Notes: generated by a model not told the origin, from the sequence alone. A stretch of 64,000 nt of DNA from [Eubacterium] yurii (GCA_900167215.1 FUZS01000005.1:1-64000), one strand, 5' to 3'; positions 18,214-27,253 are shown, numbered from the stretch's first letter. Numbers and translations are program-made.

Positions 18214-19029
18214 ATGAACTATAAATTAGGGATAATAGGAGCCGGAAATATGGCTAATGCCATAGTAAAGGGCATAATAAAATCAAAAATCTACGATAAG
18301 AGCGAAATAATAATCTCAGACATCAACGAAATCCAAAGAAAAAAAATAGAGGATGACTTTGGAATAAAAACCACTGATAACAATGAAGAACTGGCTCAAA
18401 AAAGCGATGTAATACTCTTTGCGGTAAAGCCCCAGTATTTTTTAAGCAGTATAGAAAATATAAATAAGAAAAATCTAAATAATAAGCTGATAATATCAAT
18501 AATGGCAGGTCTTTCAATAGAAAAAATAGCAAAATCTCTAATGACAGATGTGCAAATTTCAAGGATAATGCCAAACACTCCTGCACTTGTAAACGAGGCT
18601 ATGAGCGTAATATGTTTTGCTGATAATGTAAGTGATGAAAATAAAAAGCTGGTAGTTGAAATATTTGACAGCATAGGAAAGAGCAAGATATCTGAAGAAA
18701 GTAAGATAGATGCGGTAACAGCCATATCAGGCAGTTCTCCTGCATATGTCTTTATGATGATTGAAGCTATGGCGGATGCCGGAGTATTGCTTGGCTTATC
18801 AAGAGATGACGCATATTTTCTTGCCTCTCAGACTATAATGGGTAGTGCCAAGCTGTTTTTGGAAACAAATACCCATCCTGCAAAGCTCAAAGATATGGTA
18901 TGCTCACCTGGAGGTACTACCATAGAGGCAGTAAGAATACTGGAGCAAAAAGGCTTTCGCTCTGCATTAATAGAGGCAATGATAGCTTGTGATAAGAAAT
19001 CCAAGGATATGGGCAAGATTGAGAAGTAA
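18214..19029 (+). CDS. proC: Pyrroline-5-carboxylate reductase
   Basis: Last step of proline synthesis. 271 residues, with an N-terminal Rossmann fold (IGAGNMANAIVKG, about 8-20), the VKPQ motif near residue 70, ISRIMPNTPALVNEA in the middle, and the C-terminal substrate-binding signature (ISGSSPAYVFMM ... VCSPGGTTIEA). AGGTGA precedes the ATG. It follows proB after 250 nt of AT-rich sequence without a clear terminator, so it may have its own promoter. Confidence 0.95.
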   Translation: MNYKLGIIGAGNMANAIVKGIIKSKIYDKSEIIISDINEIQRKKIEDDFGIKTTDNNEELAQKSDVILFAVKPQYFLSSIENINKKNLNNKLIISIMAGLSIEKIAKSLMTDVQISRIMPNTPALVNEAMSVICFADNVSDENKKLVVEIFDSIGKSKISEESKIDAVTAISGSSPAYVFMMIEAMADAGVLLGLSRDDAYFLASQTIMGSAKLFLETNTHPAKLKDMVCSPGGTTIEAVRILEQKGFRSALIEAMIACDKKSKDMGKIEK

Positions 19030-19103
19030 ATTTTTATATATTTAAAATAAGTAAATTACTATTATAAATGAAAGTTAATTTACGAATATAAATAGGGAAA
19101 ATA

Positions 19104-20849
19104 ATGGATGATCAAAAGAAATATGCCGTACTTATAGATGCGGAAAACATAGCCTACAAATACGTAAAATATATAATGGGTGAGATGGCAAACTATGGAG
19201 TCGTTACCTACAAGAGGGCATATATGGACTGGTCGGCTCAAAATGCTACCGGCTGGAAAGGAGTCCTGCTTGAAAATGCCATATCTCCTGTACAAAGTAT
19301 AGCCTATACCTCCGGGAAAAACTCTACAGACTCAACAATAATAATAGATGCAATGGACATACTCTATTCCAAAACGGTAGATGGTTTTTGCATAGTATCC
19401 AGTGATTCTGATTTTACAAAGCTTGCTACAAGACTTAGAGAATCAGGTATGACAGTAATAGGTATGGGAGAGTCTAAGACTCCTAAGGCATTTATTGAAG
19501 CTTGTAACAGTTTTAAGGTCCTAAATCTCATTGCAAATAAGGATGAGATTGAAAAAACTGAAAATTCAACTAAAAATGAAAACTTGCAAGAGGAAAAAGA
19601 ACAGGCTAATACTGAGAAAAAAGCTATTACGCCTATCTCTGAAATAAAAAATGCAATAAAAAATATAATAATAAGTAGAGAAGGGAAAGGCGGAGTCTTA
19701 GAAATCGGAGAATTAGGTAGACTGTTAAATAACAGATACTCCGAATTTGATACAAGAAACTACGGTTACAGCAAGTTATCTGTAATGCTTAAGGATATGG
19801 ATTTTCTTGATTTGACTGAAACAAAGAATAATCGCATAAATGTAAAGTTTAAAGGTAAAATCAAAATTGAGAATATCAATCAAAAAATAGTGGAGATACT
19901 GAAAAATAGCGGTGGTAATATTCCATTGAGTAAGTTGGCACAACTTACTATGACTAAATATCCAACATTTAGCCCTAAAGATTACGGTTATTCTCAGTTT
20001 AAAAAGATGATAGAAAGTATACCGCAAATCAGTATTAATAAGCAAAATGCAAAGATAATAAAAATAGCTGATAAAAATAAAAGTAAGGAAGATATACAAA
20101 AAACTATTATAGGAATACTTAATGATAATAATAGGATGATGCATATTAGTCAGGTAAATCAAGAACTTGTAAAGAAATATCCAACATTTACCGCAAAAGA
20201 ATACGGCTATTCAAAATTTTCAGAAGTGTTAAAGGACATTCCAAGAATTATATTGAAAAATAATAATGCTATCTTATCTGATGAGGAAAATATTTCAGAG
20301 TCTAAGAAAAAGATAGAGGAAGATATAATTAAAATAATAGAAAAAAATGGTGGAAAAATAAAGATAGGTTCTATTAAAAATGAGTTAAAAAAAGATAATC
20401 CTAATTTTGACCAAAAAAACTATGGATATTCAAAATTTACCAAATTTATTGAAAGTTTAGAGAATATAAAGCTAATCGATGAGGGTATAGTTTTAGTGAA
20501 AAATTCTGATATAGGGAATATCAATACTGAAAAAATGGAAGAAGAACCAGATGAGAAGATTGATACTATAAGTGAATTTTCAATTAAAAATTTGATAAAT
20601 GCTAAAATTAATGATGATTCAAATAAAATATCAAATATTGAAAAAGTTGATATTAGACAAATAAGGGACTGTATCGCAAATATCTTATCTCAAAATAACA
20701 ATGTGATGAATATAGGGCTGATAAAGCAAAATCTTATGAAAATATATCCCGGTTTTAATATTCAAGATTATGACTGCAGTTCTTTTAAGGTTTTTTTGGA
20801 AAGCATGGAAGGTTTCAAAATTATAGAAAACAATGCAAATATAGATTGA
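19104..20849 (+). CDS. NYN domain protein with five tandem OST-HTH (LOTUS) domains
   Basis: 581 residues. The N-terminal NYN/LabA-type PIN-like domain (about 5-145) keeps the acidic metal site: D12 (LIDAEN), D76, D82 and D101/D103 (SSDSDF). After a charged linker come five winged-helix OST-HTH/LOTUS repeats at about 177-249, 255-321, 328-391, 401-465 and 512-578. The first four share the YGYSKF/L-type signature (220, 294, 367, 440); the last is degenerate (YDCSSF, 556). The family is thought to be an RNase guided by RNA-binding LOTUS domains. Bacterial members usually show one or two such domains; five is striking. It lies 75 nt after proC, perhaps in the same transcript. Confidence 0.88.
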   Translation: MDDQKKYAVLIDAENIAYKYVKYIMGEMANYGVVTYKRAYMDWSAQNATGWKGVLLENAISPVQSIAYTSGKNSTDSTIIIDAMDILYSKTVDGFCIVSSDSDFTKLATRLRESGMTVIGMGESKTPKAFIEACNSFKVLNLIANKDEIEKTENSTKNENLQEEKEQANTEKKAITPISEIKNAIKNIIISREGKGGVLEIGELGRLLNNRYSEFDTRNYGYSKLSVMLKDMDFLDLTETKNNRINVKFKGKIKIENINQKIVEILKNSGGNIPLSKLAQLTMTKYPTFSPKDYGYSQFKKMIESIPQISINKQNAKIIKIADKNKSKEDIQKTIIGILNDNNRMMHISQVNQELVKKYPTFTAKEYGYSKFSEVLKDIPRIILKNNNAILSDEENISESKKKIEEDIIKIIEKNGGKIKIGSIKNELKKDNPNFDQKNYGYSKFTKFIESLENIKLIDEGIVLVKNSDIGNINTEKMEEEPDEKIDTISEFSIKNLINAKINDDSNKISNIEKVDIRQIRDCIANILSQNNNVMNIGLIKQNLMKIYPGFNIQDYDCSSFKVFLESMEGFKIIENNANID

Positions 20850-21092
20850 TATTTTATAATAAAAACAGAAATTTATGTGTATATAAATAGATGTTGGATG
20901 ATAATGTAAATTATATGACAAAAAATATAAACTATTGCATTTAATCATAGTTCTATGATAAAATATCTATATAAAGCTTAAATTAAAATTAAAAAATATT
21001 ATGGAAGTTTGGAAATGTTAACTATATAAAAAATTACTTGATTATTAAAATTACTTATAAAATCAAGTTGGGACAAAGGTGGGTAGTGATAA

Positions 21093-21986
21093 ATGATTAG
21101 TGAAAAAGATTATATAATCCTGAAAAATAGACTTGTGGAGATATCCAAAACTAATATAATGGAAAGGCAGCTTAGAATATATTCTCAATCATATTCTCCT
21201 GAATTGATAGAGGCAGTTATAAACATGAATGTATTTTGCTTTCAAAATCAAAAGCCGTTTGCCTCATGCCTTATAACAGTAGCAAAAGATAAGATATTGA
21301 TAAATCTATACGGAATGAAATACAGCGGTAAGGTGCTAAATGTTATAATGGATCTTGAAATAAGACCCGGTAAGGAATTTAAGTTCAAAAAGTTGGGTAA
21401 GTCCAATAACCTTATATTTAAAATCCTCTATACATTTTTTATGAATAGAGAGCTTACTATGGCAAGATTGCTAAAGCTTGGCTTTTTCAATATAGAAGAG
21501 ATAGTTCAGGCACAAAAGGACTTTTATCATGATTCTATAGATGAGTTCAACATTAAACATAAGACTTTGATGTCTTTAAACTCAAGGTATAATAATGACT
21601 TTTCCGTGTTTGAAAGATATATCGTCAAAAAGGCGACTACGCCGAAGATTGAAATCAGTATGAACAAGATATACATTATAAATGACGGTCTGTTTATAAC
21701 TATGGAATTTAGAGATGACACGATACTTTTTATCAATGAGGACAATCTTATATTATACGATGTGATAGAGCTGGATCATAATGTTGCAATACAATATAAC
21801 GACGACTACTGGGCTGTGCTTTATTGTCTTGACTTGGTACTCAATGCACTTGAAACTATAAGAATGCAAGAAATCAAAAGAAGTAAGTTGGTAGAAAATA
21901 TAATAAATATAGGCGAAAAAAATCTATATATAAATGCCTATGACGTAAATATGAGAAAAAATATATTGCTTGAAGAATTAAAGTAA
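21093..21986 (+). CDS. Conserved-looking protein of unknown function
   Basis: 297 residues, soluble, no signal peptide or membrane helix. Alternating short beta-like stretches (FASCLITVAKDKILINLYG; KIEISMNKIYII; LFITMEFRDDTILF) and a basic middle (FKFKKLGKSNN) suggest a beta-rich fold repeated twice. I recognise no motif. AGGTGGG about 12 nt upstream is a moderate ribosome site. It stands between the NYN gene and the lysine riboswitch and codes with the local usage, so it looks like a real resident gene. Confidence 0.65.
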   Translation: MISEKDYIILKNRLVEISKTNIMERQLRIYSQSYSPELIEAVINMNVFCFQNQKPFASCLITVAKDKILINLYGMKYSGKVLNVIMDLEIRPGKEFKFKKLGKSNNLIFKILYTFFMNRELTMARLLKLGFFNIEEIVQAQKDFYHDSIDEFNIKHKTLMSLNSRYNNDFSVFERYIVKKATTPKIEISMNKIYIINDGLFITMEFRDDTILFINEDNLILYDVIELDHNVAIQYNDDYWAVLYCLDLVLNALETIRMQEIKRSKLVENIINIGEKNLYINAYDVNMRKNILLEELK

Positions 21987-22020
21987 AATATCTCATTATT
22001 AATAATTTGTTATAAATCTA

Positions 22021-22049
22021 TTGTCAAAAATGATATTTTCTGTTATCAT
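22021..22049 (+). promoter_or_regulatory. Promoter of the lysC riboswitch transcript
   Basis: TTGTCA (22021-22026), 17 nt, TATCAT (22044-22049) with a TG extension. Start expected near 22056, about 60 nt before the aptamer. Confidence 0.6.
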
Positions 22050-22118
22050 ATTTCAAAGTTATTTATCAGCAGTACAAATTTGTATTTTTTAAAATACAAT
22101 ATAAAATTTAATATGTCG

Positions 22119-22266
22119 ATGTAGATGAGAGGCCGCAGTCATTATGAGTATCTATCTTGTAGAAAAAGGGATGATTGCCGAAATACTTTTTGTATTGGGA
22201 TTGCATTTAATAGATGTAATACTGTCAGGAAAGATTGCCCGATCTTTTTTGGAGCACTCGCTGCAT
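22119..22266 (+). ncRNA. Lysine riboswitch (L-box) aptamer
   Basis: The order of L-box motifs matches: AGAGGCCGC, then GAGTA, GCCGAA, a hairpin (AATACTTTTTGTATT), GCATTTAATAGATGTAATACTGTCA, then GGAG. P1 closes by ATGTAG (22119-22124)/CTGCAT (22261-22266) plus GAG/CTC. It senses L-lysine and stands directly before the aspartokinase gene. A terminator-type expression platform follows. The P2-P3 portion is shorter than in Bacillus. Confidence 0.85.
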
Positions 22267-22301
22267 TGGGGCAAAAGGAAGAGTTTTTTATTTCGTAAGC
22301 A

Positions 22302-22338
22302 TACTGCGATGACCTTTTGTCATTCGTGGTATTTTTTT
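22302..22338 (+). terminator. Riboswitch-controlled terminator
   Basis: TACTGCGATGAC (22302-22313) pairs with GTCATTCGTGGTA (22319-22331) with one bulged T, then seven T. In the alternative fold, GCA and GCGA of 22299-22309 can pair with TGC and TCGC in the P1 3' strand (22258-22266), a classic antiterminator: lysine binding locks P1 and frees the terminator. Confidence 0.75.
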
Positions 22339-22416
22339 ATAAGCAGGAGGTAATCAAATATTCAATGAACAAAGTTTCACTTTTGTCATTCGTGGTATTT
22401 TTTTATAAGCAGGAGG
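22315..22416 (+). repeat. 36-bp direct repeat: duplicated terminator arm and ribosome site
   Basis: TTTTGTCATTCGTGG then TATTTTTTTATAAGCAGGAGG occurs at 22315-22350 and again, identically, at 22381-22416. It holds the 3' arm of the terminator, its T run and an AGGAGG. Only the second AGGAGG serves lysC. The first is followed at 14 nt by an ATG opening a 20-codon frame that overlaps the lysC start. Confidence 0.9.
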
Positions 22417-22420
22417 GTCA

Positions 22421-23623
22421 ATGGTAGTAGTACAAAAATACGGAGGCTCGTCGGTAGCCGATATTGACAGAATAAAAAACGTGGCAAACAGGATAAAACA
22501 AAGGAAAGATAAAAATGACGACATAGTTGTCGTGGTATCTGCCATGGGCAAAAGCACCGACAATCTTATAGCTATGGCAAAGTCGCTGTCTCAAAATCCA
22601 GATAAAAGAGAGATGGATGTACTTTTATCTACAGGTGAACAAGTGACCATATCATTACTTTCGATAGCTTTAAATGAAATGGGGATAAAAGCTGTATCTC
22701 TCACCGGAGCTCAAGCCGGAATAAAAACAGATGGAATACACACGAAAAATAAGATAGTGGATGTTGATGATGAGAGGATAAGGAAGTATCTTTCTCAAGG
22801 GAATGTCGTGATAGTAGCAGGTTTTCAGGGGATAAATGAAAATGACGACATCACCACACTTGGTCGTGGTGGCTCAGATACTACAGCTGTAGCCTTAGCT
22901 GCAAAATTAAATGCAGTCTGCGAAATATACACCGATGTGGACGGAATATACTCGGTAGATCCAAGGCTATACAAAAAGGCAAGGAAGATTGACTCTATAA
23001 GTTATGAAGAGATGATGGAAATGGCATGTCTCGGTTCCAAAGTGATGGAGAGCAGATCTGTAGAGATTGCTGCAAGATACAATGTGAATTTGTACGTGGC
23101 ATCAAGTATGAACGATGAAAGAGGCAGTTTTATAAAGGAGTATGATGAAACTATGGAAAATAATCCTATAACAGGTATGTCGATAACAGACGATGTGTTG
23201 ATGGTAACATTTGAAAATATTGAAGTAAAATCGCACTATGTATCAAAGATATTTAACTATCTGGCACTTGAAAATGTAAATGTTGACATGATATCTCAGA
23301 CATCTCCGGTAAAAGATAGGGTCAGCGTATCATTTACCATACCTCAATCAGATGAGATGACCATGGACAAGATAGCAAAGGAATTTGAAAAGCTTGATGA
23401 CAAGATAAGCTATGACAAGAATGTTGACGTTACAAAGCTGTCAGTTGTAGGCTATGGAATGAGAAACCAATCAGGTGTAGCTGCCAAAATATTTGACATA
23501 TTTGCACAAAACGACATAGACTTCATGCAGATAACTACTTCTGAAATCAGTATATCCTATATAATTGAATCAAAGGATAAGCAAAAAGCTGTAGAAATAC
23601 TTTCAAAAGAATTGGAACTGTAA
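22421..23623 (+). CDS. lysC: Aspartate kinase, lysine-riboswitch controlled
   Basis: Phosphorylates aspartate, the entry to lysine, threonine and methionine synthesis. 400 residues: the kinase domain (VVQKYGGSSVADIDRIKNVA at the N-terminus, FQGINENDDITTLGRGGSDT about 135-155) and two C-terminal ACT domains (about 265-400). The upstream lysine riboswitch and first place in the lysC-asd-dapA-dapB cluster assign it to lysine supply. AGGAGG 4 nt before the ATG is the duplicated copy. Whether the ACT domains also give feedback by lysine or threonine cannot be told. Confidence 0.95.
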   Translation: MVVVQKYGGSSVADIDRIKNVANRIKQRKDKNDDIVVVVSAMGKSTDNLIAMAKSLSQNPDKREMDVLLSTGEQVTISLLSIALNEMGIKAVSLTGAQAGIKTDGIHTKNKIVDVDDERIRKYLSQGNVVIVAGFQGINENDDITTLGRGGSDTTAVALAAKLNAVCEIYTDVDGIYSVDPRLYKKARKIDSISYEEMMEMACLGSKVMESRSVEIAARYNVNLYVASSMNDERGSFIKEYDETMENNPITGMSITDDVLMVTFENIEVKSHYVSKIFNYLALENVNVDMISQTSPVKDRVSVSFTIPQSDEMTMDKIAKEFEKLDDKISYDKNVDVTKLSVVGYGMRNQSGVAAKIFDIFAQNDIDFMQITTSEISISYIIESKDKQKAVEILSKELEL

Positions 23624-23679
23624 GATATTTTATAGAAATAAGGCTAAAAAATTCTAATAAAAGTTAAATTAATGGAAGA

Positions 23680-23752
23680 AATTTACCAAGTATCATAATA
23701 TTACTGCTGTTATATATAACTTTTAATATAAACAGCATAATAATATCCATAA
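23680..23752 (+). repeat. Dispersed element, family D (copy D2)
   Basis: CATAATATTACTGCTGTTATATAT ... ATAAACAGCATAATAATATCCATAA: inverted halves around a short centre. The same unit recurs at about 26225-26302. Located between lysC and asd; the spacer to asd shows no other feature. Confidence 0.5.
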
Positions 23753-23899
23753 TTCCACATTTAGTATAAATCAGATTTTTACATCGTAATAACTTGTTAT
23801 AAAAAACAATATAAGTTTAAAAGCTGTTTGTATCAGCTTTCAAAGTTAAATAATATTTATAAATAAAACCAATTATATACAAAAGTAAAGGAGATAAGG

Positions 23900-24901
23900 A
23901 TGTCAAAGAAAGTAAATGTAGCAGTAGTAGGAGCAACAGGAAAAGTAGGAGAAACATTTAGAAAGGTATTGGAAGAAAGAAACTTTCCAATTGATAATAT
24001 ATACTTCTTTGCCTCTGCAAAATCAGCAGGAAAAGAAATAGACTTTGCAGGAAAAAAATACAAGGTTGAAGAATTGACAGAAAAGTCTTTTGACGACAAA
24101 GAAATAGATCTTGCATTATTTTCAGCAGGTGGAGGAACAAGCAAAAAATTCGCTCCTATTGCAGCATCAAAGGGCATAAAGGTAATAGACAACTCAAGTC
24201 AATGGAGGATGTACGAGGATATAGCGCTAATAGTACCTGAGGTGAACTTTGACGATTTGAAAAAATACAGCTCAAATATAATTGCAAACCCTAACTGCTC
24301 GACTATTCAGTCAGTCTTACCGCTTAGAGTATTGGATGAAAAATTCAAGATAAAAAGGATAATATACTCGACATATCAGGCAGTTTCAGGTTCAGGATAC
24401 AAGGGAGTAAGAGATTTGGAAGAAGGAATGAAAGGCAATCCTCCAACTAATTATCCGCATCCTATATATAACAACTGCCTTCCTCATATAGATGATTTCT
24501 TGGACAACGGATATACTAAAGAAGAAGAAAAGATGATTAATGAAACAAGAAAAATCCTAAGCAAGCCTGAGCTTAAAGTTACTGCAACTACAGTAAGGGT
24601 GCCTGTATTTAACTCACATAGCGTAAGTATTAACATAGAATTTGAAAAAAGCTTTGAAATGAGCGAAATCTTCGATGAACTTTCAAAGGTGGAAAATCTT
24701 GTAATAGTGGATGATGTAAAAAACAATAAATATCCAATGCCTATTGATGCTACAGGTTCAGACTCTGTGTTTGTTGGAAGAATAAGGAGAGATTTTTCAG
24801 TGGACAACGGCATAAATCTATGGACTGTAGCTGACAACGTGAGAAAAGGTGCAGCATCAAATGCAATTCAAATTGCAGAAAAATTATTTCAAACAAAATA
24901 A
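23900..24901 (+). CDS. asd: Aspartate-semialdehyde dehydrogenase
   Basis: Reduces aspartyl phosphate with NADPH. 333 residues: Rossmann VVGATGKVGETF (about 9-20), active-site cysteine in IANPNCSTIQ (Cys about 133), and the His-containing VPVFNSHSVSINIEFE segment (about 237). Strong AAGGAGATAAGG ribosome site. Its codons are notably A-rich at the start. Second in the lysine cluster, separated from lysC by 276 nt holding a family D repeat. Confidence 0.95.
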   Translation: MSKKVNVAVVGATGKVGETFRKVLEERNFPIDNIYFFASAKSAGKEIDFAGKKYKVEELTEKSFDDKEIDLALFSAGGGTSKKFAPIAASKGIKVIDNSSQWRMYEDIALIVPEVNFDDLKKYSSNIIANPNCSTIQSVLPLRVLDEKFKIKRIIYSTYQAVSGSGYKGVRDLEEGMKGNPPTNYPHPIYNNCLPHIDDFLDNGYTKEEEKMINETRKILSKPELKVTATTVRVPVFNSHSVSINIEFEKSFEMSEIFDELSKVENLVIVDDVKNNKYPMPIDATGSDSVFVGRIRRDFSVDNGINLWTVADNVRKGAASNAIQIAEKLFQTK

Positions 24902-24985
24902 TGGGTAAAATATAAAACTTTGCTTTAAAATCTGATACAAGTTTAGATTAAAAGAGCAAAAATAAGATATTGCGGAGAAAATGAT

Positions 24986-25867
24986 ATGAAGACGAATTTA
25001 CGCAATTGTATGGCGGCGATGATAACACCGTTTAAAGATGGAGAAATAGACTATACATCGCTTGACAAACTGATAGAAAATAATATAAAAAATGACATAG
25101 ACATACTTGTATGCGGTACTACTGCTGAAACTGCCACTCTTGAAGAAGAGGAATACAATGCTCTGATAAGATATGTGGTCGAAAAAGTGGGCAAGAGAGT
25201 AAATGTCATAGCAGGATGTGGGACAAACAGCACCAAAAAGACTATAAAAAATGCAAAATTTTGCGAAGAAGCAGGGGCAGACGGACTGCTAATAGTTACG
25301 CCTTACTACAATAAGACTACACAAGAGGGATTGTATCAGCATTACAAAGAAATTGCGAAAAATACATCTCTGCCTATAATACTGTATAATGTACCTACAA
25401 GGACAGGGCTGAATATGGCAAGTGATATAGTAATAAGACTAAGTGAGATAGACAATATTGTAGCCATCAAAGAGGCAAGCGGCAATATAGTAAAGGCTCA
25501 AATGATAATAGCAAATACAAAGGATGATTTTATAGTATTTAGCGGAAATGACGATATAACAGTGCCTATGATGTCGATAGGAGCAAAGGGAATAATATCG
25601 GTAATATCTAATGCCTACCCACAATATGTTAAAGAAATGGTGGATAGCTTTGACAAGGGCGAAGTTAAAAAAGCTGCCAAAATGCAGGTGAATATGGTGG
25701 CATTAAGCAATATGCTCTTTGTAGAGACAAATCCTATACCTATTAAAAAAGCCTGCCATCAGCTTGGACTATGTGAAAATGAACTGAGACTTCCTCTTGT
25801 ACCTATGACAGAGCAGAACTCAAAAAAACTTATTGAGATAATGGAAGAATTTCAAAAACATATTTAA
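24986..25867 (+). CDS. dapA: 4-hydroxy-tetrahydrodipicolinate synthase
   Basis: Condenses pyruvate and aspartate semialdehyde; TIM barrel. 293 residues, as usual. Landmarks: MITPFKDGEIDY (about 13-24), the CGTTAETATLEEEE loop (about 43-56, where the usual GTTGE reads GTTAE), YYNKTTQEGLYQHY (about 108), YNVPTRTG (about 135) and the Schiff-base lysine in IVAIKEASGN (about K161). It follows asd by 84 nt and is likely co-transcribed. Confidence 0.95.
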   Translation: MKTNLRNCMAAMITPFKDGEIDYTSLDKLIENNIKNDIDILVCGTTAETATLEEEEYNALIRYVVEKVGKRVNVIAGCGTNSTKKTIKNAKFCEEAGADGLLIVTPYYNKTTQEGLYQHYKEIAKNTSLPIILYNVPTRTGLNMASDIVIRLSEIDNIVAIKEASGNIVKAQMIIANTKDDFIVFSGNDDITVPMMSIGAKGIISVISNAYPQYVKEMVDSFDKGEVKKAAKMQVNMVALSNMLFVETNPIPIKKACHQLGLCENELRLPLVPMTEQNSKKLIEIMEEFQKHI

Positions 25868-25930
25868 TATCAAAACTCAACCTTCCTATTGATAATATAG
25901 TGATTATAGTGGAAATTCATACTATTATTT

Positions 25931-25989
25931 ATTAAATATATGAAAATCTTCATTAATAGCTTTTTTAATACTATATAATTTATTGCTTT
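25931..25989 (-). repeat. Family B fragment
   Basis: ATCTTCATTAATAGCTTTTTTAATACTATATAATTTATTGCTTTA is the reverse complement of the central part of family B. It directly abuts element C1. Confidence 0.45.
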
Positions 25990-26216
25990 ACTCAACTTTC
26001 CTACTAAAATTATCGTAATTTTTATTGAAATTTAAGTATTTGTTTTTTTTTAATACACTACTTGACATACAATTTTCTAAATAATAATTATTGGAATTTG
26101 CATATTTATAAAAAAATGAAAACACTGAAAATGCTATGTCAAGTACAATATTGTATTTTTTTAATATACTTAAATTTCAATATCTTTAATGTGTTTTTCA
26201 TGTGGGAAAGTTGAGT
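25990..26216 (+). repeat. Dispersed element, family C (copy C1, 227 bp)
   Basis: Ends ACTCAACTTTCC and GGAAAGTTGAGT are perfect 12-bp terminal inverted repeats. Inside are CTTGACATACAATTTTCTAAAT and, inverted, TGTCAAGTACAATATTG, so the RNA could fold as one long hairpin. Copies lie at 42392 (interrupted) and 57577 (reverse, shortened). Confidence 0.8.
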
Positions 26217-26382
26217 CAATAGATAAATTTAGCAAGCATTATAATATTACTGTTGCTATATATCGCTTATAACATAGGTATCAACAGTAATATTATCCAT
26301 AAAAAAGCTATGGTATATTAAAAACATACTTAAATATCAATGTTTTTAATAAGTAAAAGTTGAGTGTAAAAAAGGAGTTTTT
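26217..26382 (+). repeat. Family D copy D1 and a decayed family C end
   Basis: D1 (about 26225-26302): CATTATAATATTACTGTTGC ... CAACAGTAATATTATCCATAA, inverted arms. After it, ATACTTAAATATCAATG ... AAAGTTGAGTG (to about 26360) resembles the right end of family C. The dapB ribosome site follows at once. Confidence 0.5.
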
Positions 26383-27051
26383 ATGAATATAGCACTTTGC
26401 GGAATACACGGAGCAATGGGCAAGATATTAAAAGAAGAGATAGAGCAAAGTCAAGAAAATAAGTTGGTGGGATACTTCTCTCCAAGAAATGATATCAAAG
26501 GTCAGGACATAAGTGATAAAATAGATGTTATAATAGATTTTTCAAGACCTGAAAATATCGACTTTTTACTGGACTATGCTCTAAAAAACAATGTAGCACT
26601 TGTAATTTGTACCACAGGCTATACGGATGAGCAAATAGAAAAAATAAAAAAAGCTGGAGAAAAACTAAGGGTATTACTATCATCAAATACAAGTATAGGA
26701 ATAAACATACTTAGAAAAATGGCTATGCTTATATCGCCTGCGATGAAGGATTTTGATATAGAAATAGTGGAATCTCATCACAACAAGAAAAAAGACAAGC
26801 CAAGCGGTACAGCCAAGACATTGAAAGCTGATGTAATTAATGCAACAGGAAAGGCTGATATAGCTGTACACTCTCTAAGAGCCGGAAATATAGTAGGAGA
26901 GCATGAGATAATATTTGCGAAAGATGATGAAGTAATAAAGATATCTCATACAGCTCTATCAAAGAGGATTTTTGCGCTTGGAGCTATTGACTTATCAGAA
27001 AAGTTGCTAAGTAAAGACATAGGATTTTACGATACTATGGAGCTTATTTAA
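26383..27051 (+). CDS. dapB: 4-hydroxy-tetrahydrodipicolinate reductase
   Basis: NAD(P)H reduction in lysine/diaminopimelate synthesis. 222 residues, on the short side of the family (usually 230-270): ALCGIHGAMGKILKE (about 3-17) is the dinucleotide loop, ICTTGYTDEQ (about 76) and SSNTSIGINIL follow, and ESHHNKKKDKPSGTAKTL (about 128-145) has the catalytic histidine and substrate lysines. AAGGAG before ATG. The 515-nt gap after dapA is filled by repeats B, C and D. Its TAA stop lies within the left end of repeat A2. Confidence 0.94.
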   Translation: MNIALCGIHGAMGKILKEEIEQSQENKLVGYFSPRNDIKGQDISDKIDVIIDFSRPENIDFLLDYALKNNVALVICTTGYTDEQIEKIKKAGEKLRVLLSSNTSIGINILRKMAMLISPAMKDFDIEIVESHHNKKKDKPSGTAKTLKADVINATGKADIAVHSLRAGNIVGEHEIIFAKDDEVIKISHTALSKRIFALGAIDLSEKLLSKDIGFYDTMELI

Positions 27052-27168
27052 TACTAATCACGATTTATAATACCAAGTATTTATAATGACTCTATCTATG
27101 TTAGATATTGTCAATAACTTTTTTGTAACATAAATACATGGATTTTTAACAGTTTTTTAGTATAATAG
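27048..27168 (+). repeat. Dispersed element, family A (copy A2), overlapping the dapB stop
   Basis: TTTAATACTAATCAC starts on the last codons of dapB, so the element supplies the TAA. It continues TTATAATACCAAG and ends TTTTTAGTATAA. Confidence 0.65.
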
Positions 27169-27197
27169 CAAAATCTAACAATTGAACTTATATTAAA

Positions 27198-27229
27198 AAT
27201 CGACTGAGATAATTTCAGTCGTTTTTTAT
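27198..27229 (+). terminator. Terminator of the lysine cluster
   Basis: CGACTGA and TCAGTCG pair around a 7-nt loop, followed by TTTTTTATT. It lies about 150 nt past dapB, after element A2. Confidence 0.8.
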
Positions 27230-27253
27230 TGCTATCATAACTTAATAATAACT

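Noticed and set aside
22144-22353. Plus-strand 69-codon frame
   Set aside because: It lies across the lysine riboswitch and terminator; the RNA structure explains the sequence better.
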